Shown: positions 52,817 to 62,792, counted from the stretch's first letter. The stretch is 64,000 nucleotides of DNA from Planctomycetota bacterium (GCA_021776785.1 JAJFFF010000044.1:214578-278577), one strand, 5' to 3'. The notes: generated by a model not told the origin, from the sequence alone. Program-made: numbers and translations.

Positions 52817-53923
52817 ATGCCGGTTCTTGCCGTCGTCACCAACCTTCCAAACCCCTACCGGGTCCCGCTGTTCAACCTGTTGGCAGAGCGGACCGCGGCC
52901 GCAGGGTGGCAACTCGAAGTGGTGTTTGGATCGAGAAGCAACGCGCGCCGCAAGTGGCAGCTCGACGAAAACGAGTTCCGCTTCCCGCACCGTTTCTTGG
53001 AAGCGCGCAACATCCAGTTGGCGCCCGATCGGGTGGCCAACACGTACCGCGGCATCGGACGCGAGTTGGCCCGCATCAAGCCCGACGCGCTCGTCACGAC
53101 GGGGTTCTCGCTCGGAAGCATCGCGGTCGGACGGTTCGCGCGCCGTCAAGGCGTGCCGTGGGCGATCTGGTCCGGCGCGGTCGCGGGTCGTGAGCCGGGG
53201 TGGTTGCGGCGGCAGCAAAGACGGTGGCTCGTCCGACGCGCCGACGGCTTCTTGGTCTACGGCACCGCGGCGCGCGACTATGTGGTCGACCTCGGCGCGG
53301 ACTCGTCCCGCGTGCACTGCGCTTGGAACACGGTGGACACGGCCCGCTATCTCGCACTGCATCGGGCCCCCGAACCGCGCGCGGACGAACCGATTCGATT
53401 GCTGTCAGTCGGCTACTTAGAACGCGGAAAGCGGATCGACCTGTTGCTCGATGCGGTCGCGCACGCGCGCCGTCGCGGCGAAAACATTCAACTCGACGTC
53501 GTCGGCGATGGATCGGAACGAGCGAATCTTGAATCGCACGCGCAGCGCCTCGGCCTCAACGATGCGGTGCGCTTCCTCGGCTTTCGGCCGAACGCTGAAC
53601 TCCCGCAACACTACGCAGCCGCACACGCATTCGCGTTTCCGACGCAATACGATGTGTGGGGGCTCGCGCTACTCGAAGCGATGGCCGCGGGACTGCCCGC
53701 GCTCGCATCGCCGCGCGCCGGCGCGACGCGCGACCTCGTGGTCGAGGGCGAGACGGGTTTCGCCGTCGAGTTCATGCGCACCGAGGACGCCGCGGAAAGC
53801 CTGTGTCGTTTGCGACAAAGTGGCATCACGACAATGGGAAACGCGGCGCGAAACCGCATCGCCAAACACTTCACGCTCGACCGTAGCGCCGATGCGTGGC
53901 TGGAGTTGCTCAAATCATGGTAG
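52817..53923 (+). CDS. GT4-family glycosyltransferase
   Basis: This is a 368-residue GT-B retaining glycosyltransferase of the glycan locus, adding a sugar to the lipid-linked intermediate at the cytoplasmic membrane face. The N-terminal domain begins VLAVVTNLPNPYRVPLFNLL. The donor-binding domain has LLSVGYLERGKRIDLLLDA and DVWGLALLEAMAAGLP with the E-x7-E pair. The ATG at 52817 is the first after the repeat element. Its end overlaps the next glycosyltransferase by 7 bases. Donor and acceptor unknown. Confidence 0.9.
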   Translation: MPVLAVVTNLPNPYRVPLFNLLAERTAAAGWQLEVVFGSRSNARRKWQLDENEFRFPHRFLEARNIQLAPDRVANTYRGIGRELARIKPDALVTTGFSLGSIAVGRFARRQGVPWAIWSGAVAGREPGWLRRQQRRWLVRRADGFLVYGTAARDYVVDLGADSSRVHCAWNTVDTARYLALHRAPEPRADEPIRLLSVGYLERGKRIDLLLDAVAHARRRGENIQLDVVGDGSERANLESHAQRLGLNDAVRFLGFRPNAELPQHYAAAHAFAFPTQYDVWGLALLEAMAAGLPALASPRAGATRDLVVEGETGFAVEFMRTEDAAESLCRLRQSGITTMGNAARNRIAKHFTLDRSADAWLELLKSW

Positions 53924-55068
53924 GCCATCCGGAAACCAAGACCTCCACCCGCACGCTTCGCATCGCGTTTCTTGGTCCGACGCCGCCCCCCGTCATGGGC
54001 CCGGCGATCGCGACGTCGATTGTGCTCTCGGATGCGCCGCCCCCCGACATCCGACTCATCCACCTGGACACGGCCGACCGGCGCAGCCTGGCCACGCTCG
54101 GCAAGATCGACTTCGGCAACATCTGGCAAGCGATCCGCATGTACTTCGGGTTGCTCGGCATCATCGTTCGTTACTGGCCGCACGTCGTCTACATCCCGAT
54201 TTCGCAAACAAAGATCGGCTTTCTGCGCGACTCGTTTTTGATTCTCATCGCGTGGATCTTTCGCCGGAAAATTTCACTGCATCTACGGGGCGGAAACTTC
54301 GACGACTTCACGAGTAAATGCGGTTGGTTGATGCGCGGTTGGGTGCGATTCACGTTGCGCCGCGCGCACTCGATGATTGTGCTCGGCGAGTGCCTGAAGC
54401 AACAGTTCACGCCGTTCCTCGCGGAAGACCGCATCCATGTGGTTCCGAACGGTGAGGACTTCCCGGAGTTCCGTCCGCGCGTCGAGACGCCGCCCACACA
54501 AACGCACGCGCCGGTCCGCGTCGTGTACCTCGGCAACATGATCCCGCTCAAGGGACCGGGCGACTTGCTCCGCGCGATCCCCGACGTATTGCGTGCGCAT
54601 CCCGCGACGCATTTTCGTTTCGCCGGAAGCTGGCGCAACCCGGAGTTCCAAACCTGGGCGGAGACTTTCGTCGCCGAGCACAAGCTCGGGAACGCGGTCG
54701 AGTTTCTCGGCCCCGTCGATCGAGAAACGAAAACCAACCTGCTCGCCAACAGCGACCTGTTCGTGTTCCCAAGCACGCGCGAGGGGCACCCGTGGGTGAT
54801 CGTCGAGGCCCTCGCGGCCGGCCTTCCGATCGTGAGCTGCGACGCCGGGTGCATTCGCGAGTGTGTGCACAACGAACGCAACGGCGTGATCGCCCCGATG
54901 CGCGATCCCGCGACGCTCGCGGCGATCATGAACGACCTTATCGGCGACCGCGAAAAACTGGAGCGGATGGCACGCGAGAGCCGCAAGGTCTACGAAGAAG
55001 GCTTCACACGTACGCACTTTCGCGGGCGGCTGTTTGAGGCCATGCGAAAGACGGCGAGCGTGTCGTGA
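53917..55068 (+). CDS. GT4-family glycosyltransferase
   Basis: This is a 383-residue GT-B enzyme. I start at the ATG at 53917 (MVGHPETKTSTRTLRIAFLG); an earlier frame is only overlap with the previous gene. A hydrophobic patch (FLRDSFLILIAWIFRRKI) may attach it to the membrane. The donor domain reads VVYLGNMIPLKGPGDLLRAI and STREGHPWVIVEALAAGLPI. It overlaps the gene before it by 7 bases and the gene after it by 4, so the three glycosyltransferases form a coupled cassette. Confidence 0.9.
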   Translation: MVGHPETKTSTRTLRIAFLGPTPPPVMGPAIATSIVLSDAPPPDIRLIHLDTADRRSLATLGKIDFGNIWQAIRMYFGLLGIIVRYWPHVVYIPISQTKIGFLRDSFLILIAWIFRRKISLHLRGGNFDDFTSKCGWLMRGWVRFTLRRAHSMIVLGECLKQQFTPFLAEDRIHVVPNGEDFPEFRPRVETPPTQTHAPVRVVYLGNMIPLKGPGDLLRAIPDVLRAHPATHFRFAGSWRNPEFQTWAETFVAEHKLGNAVEFLGPVDRETKTNLLANSDLFVFPSTREGHPWVIVEALAAGLPIVSCDAGCIRECVHNERNGVIAPMRDPATLAAIMNDLIGDREKLERMARESRKVYEEGFTRTHFRGRLFEAMRKTASVS

Positions 55069-56315
55069 AAGTGGTCCTGGCGGCTGGAAAGCGCGGCCAC
55101 TACTACCTGACGGCACGCGCACTCCGCCGCGCCGGCATCCTGCACCGGTTCGTGACGAGCGCGTACATCAACCGCGCGCACTGGGCCGCGCGATGGTTGC
55201 CGGAACGCCGCGTGGCCGTGCGCTCCGATCCGGCACTCGACGGCGCGCCGATCCAAACCGCGTGGGATCTTGAGCTCGGTTATCGCCTCGCCGCCGCGAT
55301 CGCGGGGCGGCGCCCGAGCTTGCGCCGCCTCTACAACGACCGCTTCGATCGGCGCGTCGGCCGTTCGCTGGACGGCGGGACCGTCTTGCACGTGGCCAAC
55401 ACGTACGCTTGGCGGAGCATGCGCGTCGCACAACAGCGCCGCATGTCAGTCGTCGTGGATCAGCAAAGCGCCCACCCCGACACGATTCGCGCATGCCGTG
55501 AGCGGGTCTACGATGCGTTGCAGCTCCCGGTTCCGCAAGGCGACGCCGCGCGCGAAACGCGCATCCGCGACGAGATCGAAAGCGCGGACCTCGTGCTCGC
55601 GCCGTCTCCGTTTGTCCTCGAAGAAAACGTCCGGCACGGCATTCCGCGCGAACGCCAGCGGTTTGTCCCGATCGGTGTGGACACGCGTTTGTTCCAACCC
55701 GAGGCGCTCGATGCGACACCGGAACGTGCCGGCCCACTGCGCGTGCTGTTTGCCGGAACGGCGTCCGTCCTCAAAGGCTGCGTCACGCTCTTGCAAGCCG
55801 CGGAACGCTGCGGCCCCAAGACCGTGGAGCTCACATGGGTAGGCGCGATGCGCGCGGAAATGCGCCCGTACGTCGAGCAAACGCGCGTGCCGCTGCGACA
55901 CATCGCGCCGGTCGCGCAGCAAGAGCTTGCCGCGCAGTATCGCGCCGCGGATGTGGTTTGCCTGCCGTCGCACGTGGAAGGAAGCGCGCTCGTGATCTAC
56001 GAAGCGATGGCGTGCGGACGGCCGTGCATCGCGACTAACGAGGCGGGCACCGTCATTCGCGACGGCGTGGACGGCGCGATCGTCCCCGCCGGCGATGCCG
56101 ACGCGTTGGCGCAAACGCTACAGGCCATGGCGGCGGATCCGGAGGGGCGCGCCACGCTCGGCCGCGCGGCGCGCGAACGCGTCGGCGAGTTCGACGTGGC
56201 GGGCTATGGGCGGCGACTCATCGAAGCGTACGGCGCGCTCGCCGAGCCCCGCTCAACGAACGGGACGTTCGAGCACGCGCTCGAGCCAACGCCGAAGCGG
56301 GGCGCCGCGCAGTAG
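55065..56315 (+). CDS. GT4-family glycosyltransferase
   Basis: This is a 416-residue GT-B enzyme starting at a GTG that overlaps the previous stop (GTGA). The acceptor domain is MKVVLAAGKRGHYYLTARAL and the donor domain has VLFAGTASVLKGCVTLLQA and SHVEGSALVIYEAMACGRP with the E-x7-E motif. The C-terminal end runs 63 bases into the 3' end of the convergent kinase-like gene on the opposite strand. Sugar specificity cannot be read from sequence. Confidence 0.9.
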   Translation: MKVVLAAGKRGHYYLTARALRRAGILHRFVTSAYINRAHWAARWLPERRVAVRSDPALDGAPIQTAWDLELGYRLAAAIAGRRPSLRRLYNDRFDRRVGRSLDGGTVLHVANTYAWRSMRVAQQRRMSVVVDQQSAHPDTIRACRERVYDALQLPVPQGDAARETRIRDEIESADLVLAPSPFVLEENVRHGIPRERQRFVPIGVDTRLFQPEALDATPERAGPLRVLFAGTASVLKGCVTLLQAAERCGPKTVELTWVGAMRAEMRPYVEQTRVPLRHIAPVAQQELAAQYRAADVVCLPSHVEGSALVIYEAMACGRPCIATNEAGTVIRDGVDGAIVPAGDADALAQTLQAMAADPEGRATLGRAARERVGEFDVAGYGRRLIEAYGALAEPRSTNGTFEHALEPTPKRGAAQ

Positions 56316-57161
56316 CAGCTGCAAGTTCGCCCGGTGGCGATCGACCTCGTCGCGATCGTCGTGATAGAGCATGCATCCGAGCGTGCACTGTAAAGCGATA
56401 AGGCGCACCCGCGCGCCCAAGCCCACCATCGCATGGCCGCGCTTCTCCGCGCAACGCACGTACGCGCGCAAAAGCTCCGCCTCAATCGTCCACTCGGAGA
56501 ACCGCGTCGCGCTGAGCACGAGCCGGTACACGACGTCGAACAACGGATCGCCCCGCGCGTACGGAAGTTCGAAATCGAGCATCGACATGCGCCGTGCGGA
56601 ACGCGCAAAAGCGAAGTTCTCGCCATGCAGATCGTAGTGCGTCGTCACGCCGCGAAACCGAAGACGTGCTATCCCATACGCGGCTACGAGCGCCGGGAGC
56701 ACACGGCCCAGACGACGGGGCAGGCGCGTGCGGAAGCGGCGGTAGAGCCACATCGTGCGCCAGGCCGGATACAACGCCCCAGCGATCCGTTCGCGCCAGG
56801 TGAACGCCCGCCACGGAAACTCGGCCTCCTGGAATTCGAGGAGCGCGTGGACCCACAGGTCGACATCGCCGCGCGCCCAATCGCGCTCGAGCCCGGCGCG
56901 ATCGTTTGTCGTCTCGCGCGCGACGTGTTCGACCAGGACGAAGTCGTCACCCTCTTCCACGATGCGCGGGACGTGCAGATAGCGCCACCCACGTCCGCGT
57001 CCGAAGCGCAGAAACGCGCGCTCGCGCGCCGCCCCGCGAGCGTCGCGATAACGTTTGAGCACGAATCGCTCGCCCGCATCGCTCTCCATCAAGACGACGT
57101 TGCGCCGAGGCGTATCCCGCAACACTTCTCTTGCGACAAGAGTCTCCAAGCGCGTCGTCAT
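56253..57161 (-). CDS. Phosphotransferase of the APH/kinase-like fold
   Basis: This is a 302-residue protein. The ATG at 57161 is taken because it overlaps the methyltransferase stop by four bases. Kinase-like motifs are FVLKRYRD (anchoring Lys), THYDLHGENFAF (catalytic HxDxxxxN form) and MSMLDFELPYARGDPLFDVV (metal-binding Asp). These suit small-molecule kinases of the aminoglycoside/choline kinase superfamily. In LPS or capsule loci such kinases phosphorylate sugars (WaaP/KdkA-like), which is my favoured role here. The 3' end overlaps the convergent glycosyltransferase by 63 bases. Confidence 0.75.
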   Translation of the reverse strand: MTTRLETLVAREVLRDTPRRNVVLMESDAGERFVLKRYRDARGAARERAFLRFGRGRGWRYLHVPRIVEEGDDFVLVEHVARETTNDRAGLERDWARGDVDLWVHALLEFQEAEFPWRAFTWRERIAGALYPAWRTMWLYRRFRTRLPRRLGRVLPALVAAYGIARLRFRGVTTHYDLHGENFAFARSARRMSMLDFELPYARGDPLFDVVYRLVLSATRFSEWTIEAELLRAYVRCAEKRGHAMVGLGARVRLIALQCTLGCMLYHDDRDEVDRHRANLQLLLRGAPLRRWLERVLERPVR

Positions 57162-57868
57162 CGGCGTCGCAACACCGCGATGTACTTGCCACCGATGCCG
57201 CGCAGCACCGGGCGCTCGCCCATCCAGCGCGCAAGCTTGGGCCCGCACCACACGGGGTACTCCACGCCAATCACTTCCTCGCACGTGAACGCAGGAAAGA
57301 GCGCGGCGCAGTCTCGCGCGCTCACGTAACTCTTCACGGCATGGCGCCGACGATAGCACGCGATTCGCACCATGTTGACGGGGTTGAGCGCCGTTTTGGT
57401 GTTGGCGACTTCACACAGCAAGAGGCCGCCGGGGGCCAGAACGCGCGCCAAATCGTTGGTATAGGTCGCATAGGCCGCCGCCGGGATCAGATAGAGAAAC
57501 CCGCCCAACAAGGCCGCATCAAACGTCGCATCGCGAAACGCAAGGTCCACCAGGTCGCCCTGCGCCAGCGTTGCTCGCCCGCCGACCGTCGCGCGACACT
57601 GATCCAACATCCCGCGTGAAATGTCCGCGCCCACGAGATGGACCGGCGTGGGGTCGAGCGCCGCAAGCAAGCGTCCGGTTCCCGTGGCAGCATCGAGAAT
57701 CCGCGTCCCCGGACGCAACAGGCCGCGACGCTGCAGAATTGCGCAGATGGCGTCGTCCTTGATCCTCCGCGCGAGCGCACCGCGGCGATCTCCGAAACGA
57801 GTTCGGTTGTACGTTGCGGCCTCCGCGTCATAGCGGGCGCGAAGCGATTGAGACATGCCGGCGGCCAC
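57158..57868 (-). CDS. Class I SAM-dependent methyltransferase (UbiE-like)
   Basis: This is a 236-residue methyltransferase. Motif I is RILDAATGTGRLLAAL, followed by HLVGADISRGMLDQCRA and a post-I stretch FRDATFDAALLGGFLYLI. It is coupled to the kinase-like gene by an ATGA overlap and divergent from the flippase gene. The ATG at 57868 gives MAAGMSQSL; a second at 57856 is possible. It may modify the same glycan, but a quinone or other substrate cannot be excluded. Confidence 0.87.
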   Translation of the reverse strand: MAAGMSQSLRARYDAEAATYNRTRFGDRRGALARRIKDDAICAILQRRGLLRPGTRILDAATGTGRLLAALDPTPVHLVGADISRGMLDQCRATVGGRATLAQGDLVDLAFRDATFDAALLGGFLYLIPAAAYATYTNDLARVLAPGGLLLCEVANTKTALNPVNMVRIACYRRRHAVKSYVSARDCAALFPAFTCEEVIGVEYPVWCGPKLARWMGERPVLRGIGGKYIAVLRRR

Positions 57869-57987
57869 GCTTTGTATAGATCTCCAACTCTTAGGTCGGT
57901 CGCTGGACCGAGAAACCGCACGCCGTCCCGCAATCCGCTCATGGCCTCGACGCCCGCGAACCGAACTAACAAACGGAGCGTCCCGGC

Positions 57988-59421
57988 GTGAAACATAGGC
58001 TGATCAAGAACACCACGATCTACGGCATCGGCTCGATGCTGAACAAGGTGATCGGGTTCCTTCTCATCCCGCTCTACGCCACGCGTTTCTCCGTGGAGGA
58101 GTACGGCGTCCTTTCGCTCTTCAACCTCGTTCAGCAGCTGCTCGCATTCGTATTGCTCTTCGGCGTGAGCACCGCCGCGATGCGGTACTACTACGACGAG
58201 GACGCGGACGAGGAGTACCGCCGCCGCGTGTACGGAAGCGCGCTGGCACTCCTGATCGCGATGCCCCTCCTCGCGCTGCTCGCCCTGTATCCGGCGGGCC
58301 CGGTGGCGACCGAGTTCGCGATCCCCGGCGCCTCGTTCTGGCCGATGGGGGCGATCGTGTTGCTGCTCGCGGCGCTCCACCCGCTCATTTCGCTCGTCTC
58401 CGGTCTACTTCGCATTCAGGAACGGGCGCGCGAGTTCGTACTGTTCCATGTCGCGTTCTTTCTCGCGCAATCGCTCTTAATCGTCGGCGCGGTCGTCGGA
58501 TTCGACGCCGGCCTCGTGGGCCAGTTCTGGGCACGCGCAATCGCGTTCGGCATTTTTTGGGTGATCGCGCTGGTTATCTTGATCCGGTTCGCGCCCGTTT
58601 CGTTTCACCGCCCGACTGTGAAGCGTCTGCTTTGGTTTGGCGTGCCGTTGATTCCGTTTTTTGTGTTCGTATGGCTCAACAAATCGGCGGGACGCTTCAT
58701 GCTCGAGCGGTTTGGATCGCTGCGCGAGGTGGGCATTTTCGCGTTGGCGGCCCAGTTCGGCGGCGTAATTATGATCCTGGGCAACGCCGCGGACAACGCG
58801 ATGATGCCGCACTTTTACGCCACGGCGAGCCGACCCGGCCAGGAGCGCAACCTCGGCCGCATGACCACTCGCTTTGTCGCGCTGTTCGGTCTCGCCGCGC
58901 TTGCCGCCACCGTCGTCGCCGAACCGCTCATCCTCCTCGTCACCAAGTCGGACTACCACGAAGCGGTTTACTACGTGCCGTTTCTTACAACCGCAAGCTG
59001 GCTCTACATCGCCGCCAAGCCCTACACGTGGAGCCTGACGTACGGCAAACGCAGCGGCATGCTGTCTCTTCTCCGCGGGTTCGGGCTCGCCGTCACACTC
59101 ACAGGGCTCTTTGTGCTGGTCAACCTTGCGTCCTGGGGCGCCAGCGGCGTCGTCGCGGCCATGCTGCTCGGCAACGCGACGCTCGTCATCGTGGGATATC
59201 GAGCGGCCAAACGCGCCGTGCCGCTGCGCGTCGACATGGGGCAGGCAGGCGCGATCGCCTTGGTCAACGTCGGTGCGGCCGCCGCGTTTCACATGCTCGC
59301 CTCCGCCGAGTTCTCTTGGATGCGACTGCTCGCAAAACTGGTCATCTTGGCGCTCGCCGCCGTGGTCACGATGCGCGCGACGGGGCTCGCGATTCCGCGG
59401 CTTCGCTTGTCGCGCGCGTAG
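57988..59421 (+). CDS. Polysaccharide flippase (MOP/Wzx-like)
   Basis: This is a 477-residue integral membrane protein with about 12-14 helices, starting at a GTG. The beginning, IYGIGSMLNKVIGFLLIPLY, is the typical first helix of oligosaccharide flippases. The helix pairs are separated by short loops, with RFGSLREVGIFALAAQFGGV in the middle. Members move undecaprenyl-linked glycan units across the inner membrane. It sits with a polymerase-like gene and glycosyltransferases, as in Wzx/Wzy-type loci. Confidence 0.9.
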   Translation: MKHRLIKNTTIYGIGSMLNKVIGFLLIPLYATRFSVEEYGVLSLFNLVQQLLAFVLLFGVSTAAMRYYYDEDADEEYRRRVYGSALALLIAMPLLALLALYPAGPVATEFAIPGASFWPMGAIVLLLAALHPLISLVSGLLRIQERAREFVLFHVAFFLAQSLLIVGAVVGFDAGLVGQFWARAIAFGIFWVIALVILIRFAPVSFHRPTVKRLLWFGVPLIPFFVFVWLNKSAGRFMLERFGSLREVGIFALAAQFGGVIMILGNAADNAMMPHFYATASRPGQERNLGRMTTRFVALFGLAALAATVVAEPLILLVTKSDYHEAVYYVPFLTTASWLYIAAKPYTWSLTYGKRSGMLSLLRGFGLAVTLTGLFVLVNLASWGASGVVAAMLLGNATLVIVGYRAAKRAVPLRVDMGQAGAIALVNVGAAAAFHMLASAEFSWMRLLAKLVILALAAVVTMRATGLAIPRLRLSRA

Positions 59422-59510
59422 GCCCTGTGCCCAAACTCGCTGCGACCCCGAGGGCGACCGAGATTCGCTGCGGACGCACAGCCGCTCTAGCCGATTTCTA
59501 AAGAGAACGC

Positions 59511-60887
59511 ATGGTCACTCGCGCGCTGGCCCCGGTCTGGCTATTTGTCATCTCAATCTGCGCCATCGGTATCGCTAGTGCGCAGGTGGCGATCTCGGGC
59601 AACCCGGTCGTCGCCATCGGCGTCGTCTTGTTGCTCGGGGCCATGTTCACCATGCTGATCCACCCGGCAGCTGCGATGTTCGCGTTGATCGCGGCCCGCT
59701 TTTCGTTCGACATGGCGTGGGATCAGCGGATCGCCGGACTCGGCATTTTGGATATCGTGGGCGCGGGCGTCCCCGTCGCGACGCTGTTCGTCGTCGTCAT
59801 CCGGCGCGTGGACTTCTCGCGCTACGCGCTCGTGCGACCGATCACCGGCTGGGTCGCGATGGTTTGGGGGCTTGCCGCCATTCGGATGGCCGCGGGCGGC
59901 GACCCACTCACGACCGTCGAGAGCGCGCTCCGATTCACGGGCGGCGTGGCCATGTTCTTTTTGGCGCTCATGGTCGTGCGGAATCTGCGAGACGCCCACC
60001 GCGTCATGTTTACATGGTTGCTCGGCGCGATTCCGATCATCATCGTGTTTTACGCGGCGGGCAATCAAGGCGCCATGGAGTACCACGGGGTCATTCGTCG
60101 CAAGGCGCGCTTCTTCGACGTTGTTACGCCGGCCATTGTGGCGGCGCTAAGCGTGCTCACCTGTACGTACTTTCTGGCGCGCGTTCGTCTGGACAAAAAG
60201 GAAAAGCCCGATCCGCGACGAATCGCGGCCATTGTTTTGGTCACGATGCTCGCCGCGCAGATGCTCTTTCACACGTTCTCGAACGCGATGGCCGGAACCA
60301 CGTGCTTTGCACTCCTCCTGTTTTTCGTCGCGCGACGACGTTTCGTGCTGGTCGGCCTCCTCCTTCTCACGATGGCGGCCCTCTCGCAGCATCCGCTCAT
60401 CCAAAAGCGATGGTGGCGCGAGATGGAGATCGCATCCGGCAACATGGACCCGGTGGCCTTCGCGTCGGGTCGCCCGGATCGATGGCGACGGATCATCACG
60501 AAGTACGAAGCTTCGACGACGGCGAGCAAGATCATCGGCGTGCACGGCGCGTGGGGCAATCCCGAAAATCAAGCACTCCAACTCATGTTCGATCTTGGAT
60601 TGGCAGGGGGCCTCCTCACGCTTGTCTTCTTGGCGTGGGTGACGTGGTCCCTGCTGCGTTGGTGGCGGGAGGCGACGGACCCACCGTTACGATTGTTCTA
60701 CGCGTTTGTCCTGTCCACCGCGGTCGGTAGCGTGGCCGCGTGGCTCACGATGACGATGCTGTGCATGGTCAACTTCCAGTGGTGGATGTGGAGCATGATC
60801 GGCTGCGCCGTCGCGATGCGCGGATGGGGCGACCAGGAACAAACGGCGCCTGCGACAACGGCCGCGCCGGCACCGGCGACGTCCTAG
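59511..60887 (+). CDS. O-antigen ligase/polymerase-like membrane protein
   Basis: This is a 458-residue protein with about ten to twelve hydrophobic helices. It contains a large periplasmic loop with SGRPDRWRRIITKYEAS, followed by NPENQALQLMFDLGLAGG, close to the Wzy_C (O-antigen ligase) signature. It most likely polymerises or ligates glycan repeat units on the periplasmic side. The C-terminus is Ala/Pro/Thr-rich (ATTAAPAPATS). It follows the flippase by 89 bases on the same strand and converges with the amidotransferase gene, with 15 bases between stops. Confidence 0.88.
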   Translation: MVTRALAPVWLFVISICAIGIASAQVAISGNPVVAIGVVLLLGAMFTMLIHPAAAMFALIAARFSFDMAWDQRIAGLGILDIVGAGVPVATLFVVVIRRVDFSRYALVRPITGWVAMVWGLAAIRMAAGGDPLTTVESALRFTGGVAMFFLALMVVRNLRDAHRVMFTWLLGAIPIIIVFYAAGNQGAMEYHGVIRRKARFFDVVTPAIVAALSVLTCTYFLARVRLDKKEKPDPRRIAAIVLVTMLAAQMLFHTFSNAMAGTTCFALLLFFVARRRFVLVGLLLLTMAALSQHPLIQKRWWREMEIASGNMDPVAFASGRPDRWRRIITKYEASTTASKIIGVHGAWGNPENQALQLMFDLGLAGGLLTLVFLAWVTWSLLRWWREATDPPLRLFYAFVLSTAVGSVAAWLTMTMLCMVNFQWWMWSMIGCAVAMRGWGDQEQTAPATTAAPAPATS

Positions 60888-60902
60888 CGCAGGGACGCTA
60901 GC

Positions 60903-62792
60903 TCAGGGACGCGCAAGCGTTGTCGGGCGCAGCGAGCGGAGGTGACGCCACCAACGGGAAAGCGCCACGAGACCCCACATGCGGTTGGCATCGCGGCGGG
61001 TCTCCGGGGCATCAAACTCGCTTTGTAAGGCGTCGCGATCGAACAGATCGAACTCGTCGCCGAGCGCCGCCAGCTCTTCGCGGATGGTGTCCAAGAGCGG
61101 ACCGCGCATCCACGTGAGCACAGGCGCGCAAAATCCCTTCTTGGGACGTTCGATGATCGAGGCGGGGTAGTACCGACCCACCAGATCGCGCAGTGGAATC
61201 TTTCCGACGCCGTCGCGCACCAACCGGTCAACCGGATAGGACGCGGCCAGCGCGACGACCTCTTGGTCGAGCAACGGGGCGCGTCCTTCGACCGAGACCG
61301 CCATGCCCATGCGGTCCAAACGCGCGAGAAAATCCTCGACCAAGTGCCCCTCGATGCCCACGCGGCGCACCTTCTGCACAAAGTCCGTTTCAATCATGTT
61401 TTCGAAGCGGTGACCGGGACTGTGCTCGGCGAGGAGGGCACGCCCGCGGCGACTGAGCAGCGGGCGCTGCGCCTCGGGGTAGTGAAACATCGGGCCCCAG
61501 TAGATCGCTTCACGCTGGGATGCGCGGCGAAACAACTCCCGCGCGGCGGTGTCGCGCACCAAGCCGCGCACGGCCCACCACGCCGCGCCGCGCAGCACGC
61601 CCGGCATGCGTTCCATCGGGCGCAACCAGCGACGGTAGGCGCTGTGCAGCGCACGCCAACGGTCGTACCCGAAAAACAGTTCGTCGCCGCCGTCGCCCGT
61701 AAGCACGACCGTGACGCCGTTCTCCTTCGCCAAGCGCGAGACGAACCAACTCGCCATCCAGATGAGATTGGGATGAGGCTCATCGACATGACGATCGAAC
61801 TCGGGCAACGTGCGCGTCACGTCCTCGGGGGCGATCCACACCTCGTGATGGTCGGCGCCGATGTGTTCGGCAACCGTGCGCGCATGCGTCGTCTCGTCGA
61901 GCCCTTCGCCATCGTCGCGAAAACCGACCGTGAACGTCCGCAGCGGTACGGAACCGTTCTCCGCGATCAACGCGGCCACCAGACTCGAGTCCACGCCACC
62001 GGACAGCGTCACGCCAACCGGGACATCGCTCACCAACCGGAGCGCCACGCTCTCGCGCAGCGTTTCGTGCAATCGTTCATCTAAGTCGGCAGCGTCGTCG
62101 GTTTCGTGGAACCTAAGTGTGTCGTAACGACGCACCACCACGCGCCCTTCGTCGTCCGCGATCAGAAGGCAACCCGGCGGCAGCTTCGAAACGCCGCGCA
62201 ACAAAGTATCCGGCGCCCCCACGCGACCCAGCGCGAGGTACTCCGGCACGACCTCCTCGTGCAACTCCGGGTCGACCCAGCCGGACACAACGAGTGCGCG
62301 CAGCGACGATGCGAACGCAAGTCCGCGTTCATCGTGCACGTAGTAGAGCGGTTTTTTGCCGATCCGGTCGCGGGCCAACAACATCCGCTTCTCGACGCCG
62401 TCCCACATCGCGAACGCAAACATGCCGCGGAGGTGAGGGAAGAGCTGCTCGCCGTGTCGCGCGTACAGAGCCAGCAACACTTCCGTGTCGGTCTTGGACT
62501 GAAACGCTTCGTTTTGCGCGACCAGCTCGGCAGAAAGCTCTAAGAAGTTATAGATCTCGCCGTTGTAGGCCGTCCAGAGCTCGCGCGTGTGGTGACGCAT
62601 CGGCTGATGCCCCGCGCGCGACAGGTCCTGGATTGACAGGCGGCGGTGCGCCAACTGGACGCGACCGTCTTCAAGAGAAACGTAGCCCGCGTCATCAGGC
62701 CCGCGGTGCTCCATGGCATCGCGCCCGGCGAGGACGGCCGCGCGCGCACAGCTTCCGCTCTGCCGCGTGAAAAACCCGATGAGACCGCACAC
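60903..62792 (-). CDS. asnB: Asparagine synthase-type glutamine amidotransferase
   Basis: This is a 629-residue enzyme. The N-terminal glutaminase domain begins with Cys2 (MCGLIGFF) and includes YNGEIYNFLELSAELVAQ. The PP-loop ATPase domain has LSGGVDSSLVAALIAENG (SGGVDSS at 264-270) and TGDGGDELFFGYDRW. Many such proteins in exosortase or surface-glycan loci amidate sugar carboxylates and do not make asparagine, so a uronamide-forming role is likely here. Its start is 21 bases from the divergent glycosyltransferase start. Confidence 0.9.
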   Translation of the reverse strand: MCGLIGFFTRQSGSCARAAVLAGRDAMEHRGPDDAGYVSLEDGRVQLAHRRLSIQDLSRAGHQPMRHHTRELWTAYNGEIYNFLELSAELVAQNEAFQSKTDTEVLLALYARHGEQLFPHLRGMFAFAMWDGVEKRMLLARDRIGKKPLYYVHDERGLAFASSLRALVVSGWVDPELHEEVVPEYLALGRVGAPDTLLRGVSKLPPGCLLIADDEGRVVVRRYDTLRFHETDDAADLDERLHETLRESVALRLVSDVPVGVTLSGGVDSSLVAALIAENGSVPLRTFTVGFRDDGEGLDETTHARTVAEHIGADHHEVWIAPEDVTRTLPEFDRHVDEPHPNLIWMASWFVSRLAKENGVTVVLTGDGGDELFFGYDRWRALHSAYRRWLRPMERMPGVLRGAAWWAVRGLVRDTAARELFRRASQREAIYWGPMFHYPEAQRPLLSRRGRALLAEHSPGHRFENMIETDFVQKVRRVGIEGHLVEDFLARLDRMGMAVSVEGRAPLLDQEVVALAASYPVDRLVRDGVGKIPLRDLVGRYYPASIIERPKKGFCAPVLTWMRGPLLDTIREELAALGDEFDLFDRDALQSEFDAPETRRDANRMWGLVALSRWWRHLRSLRPTTLARP

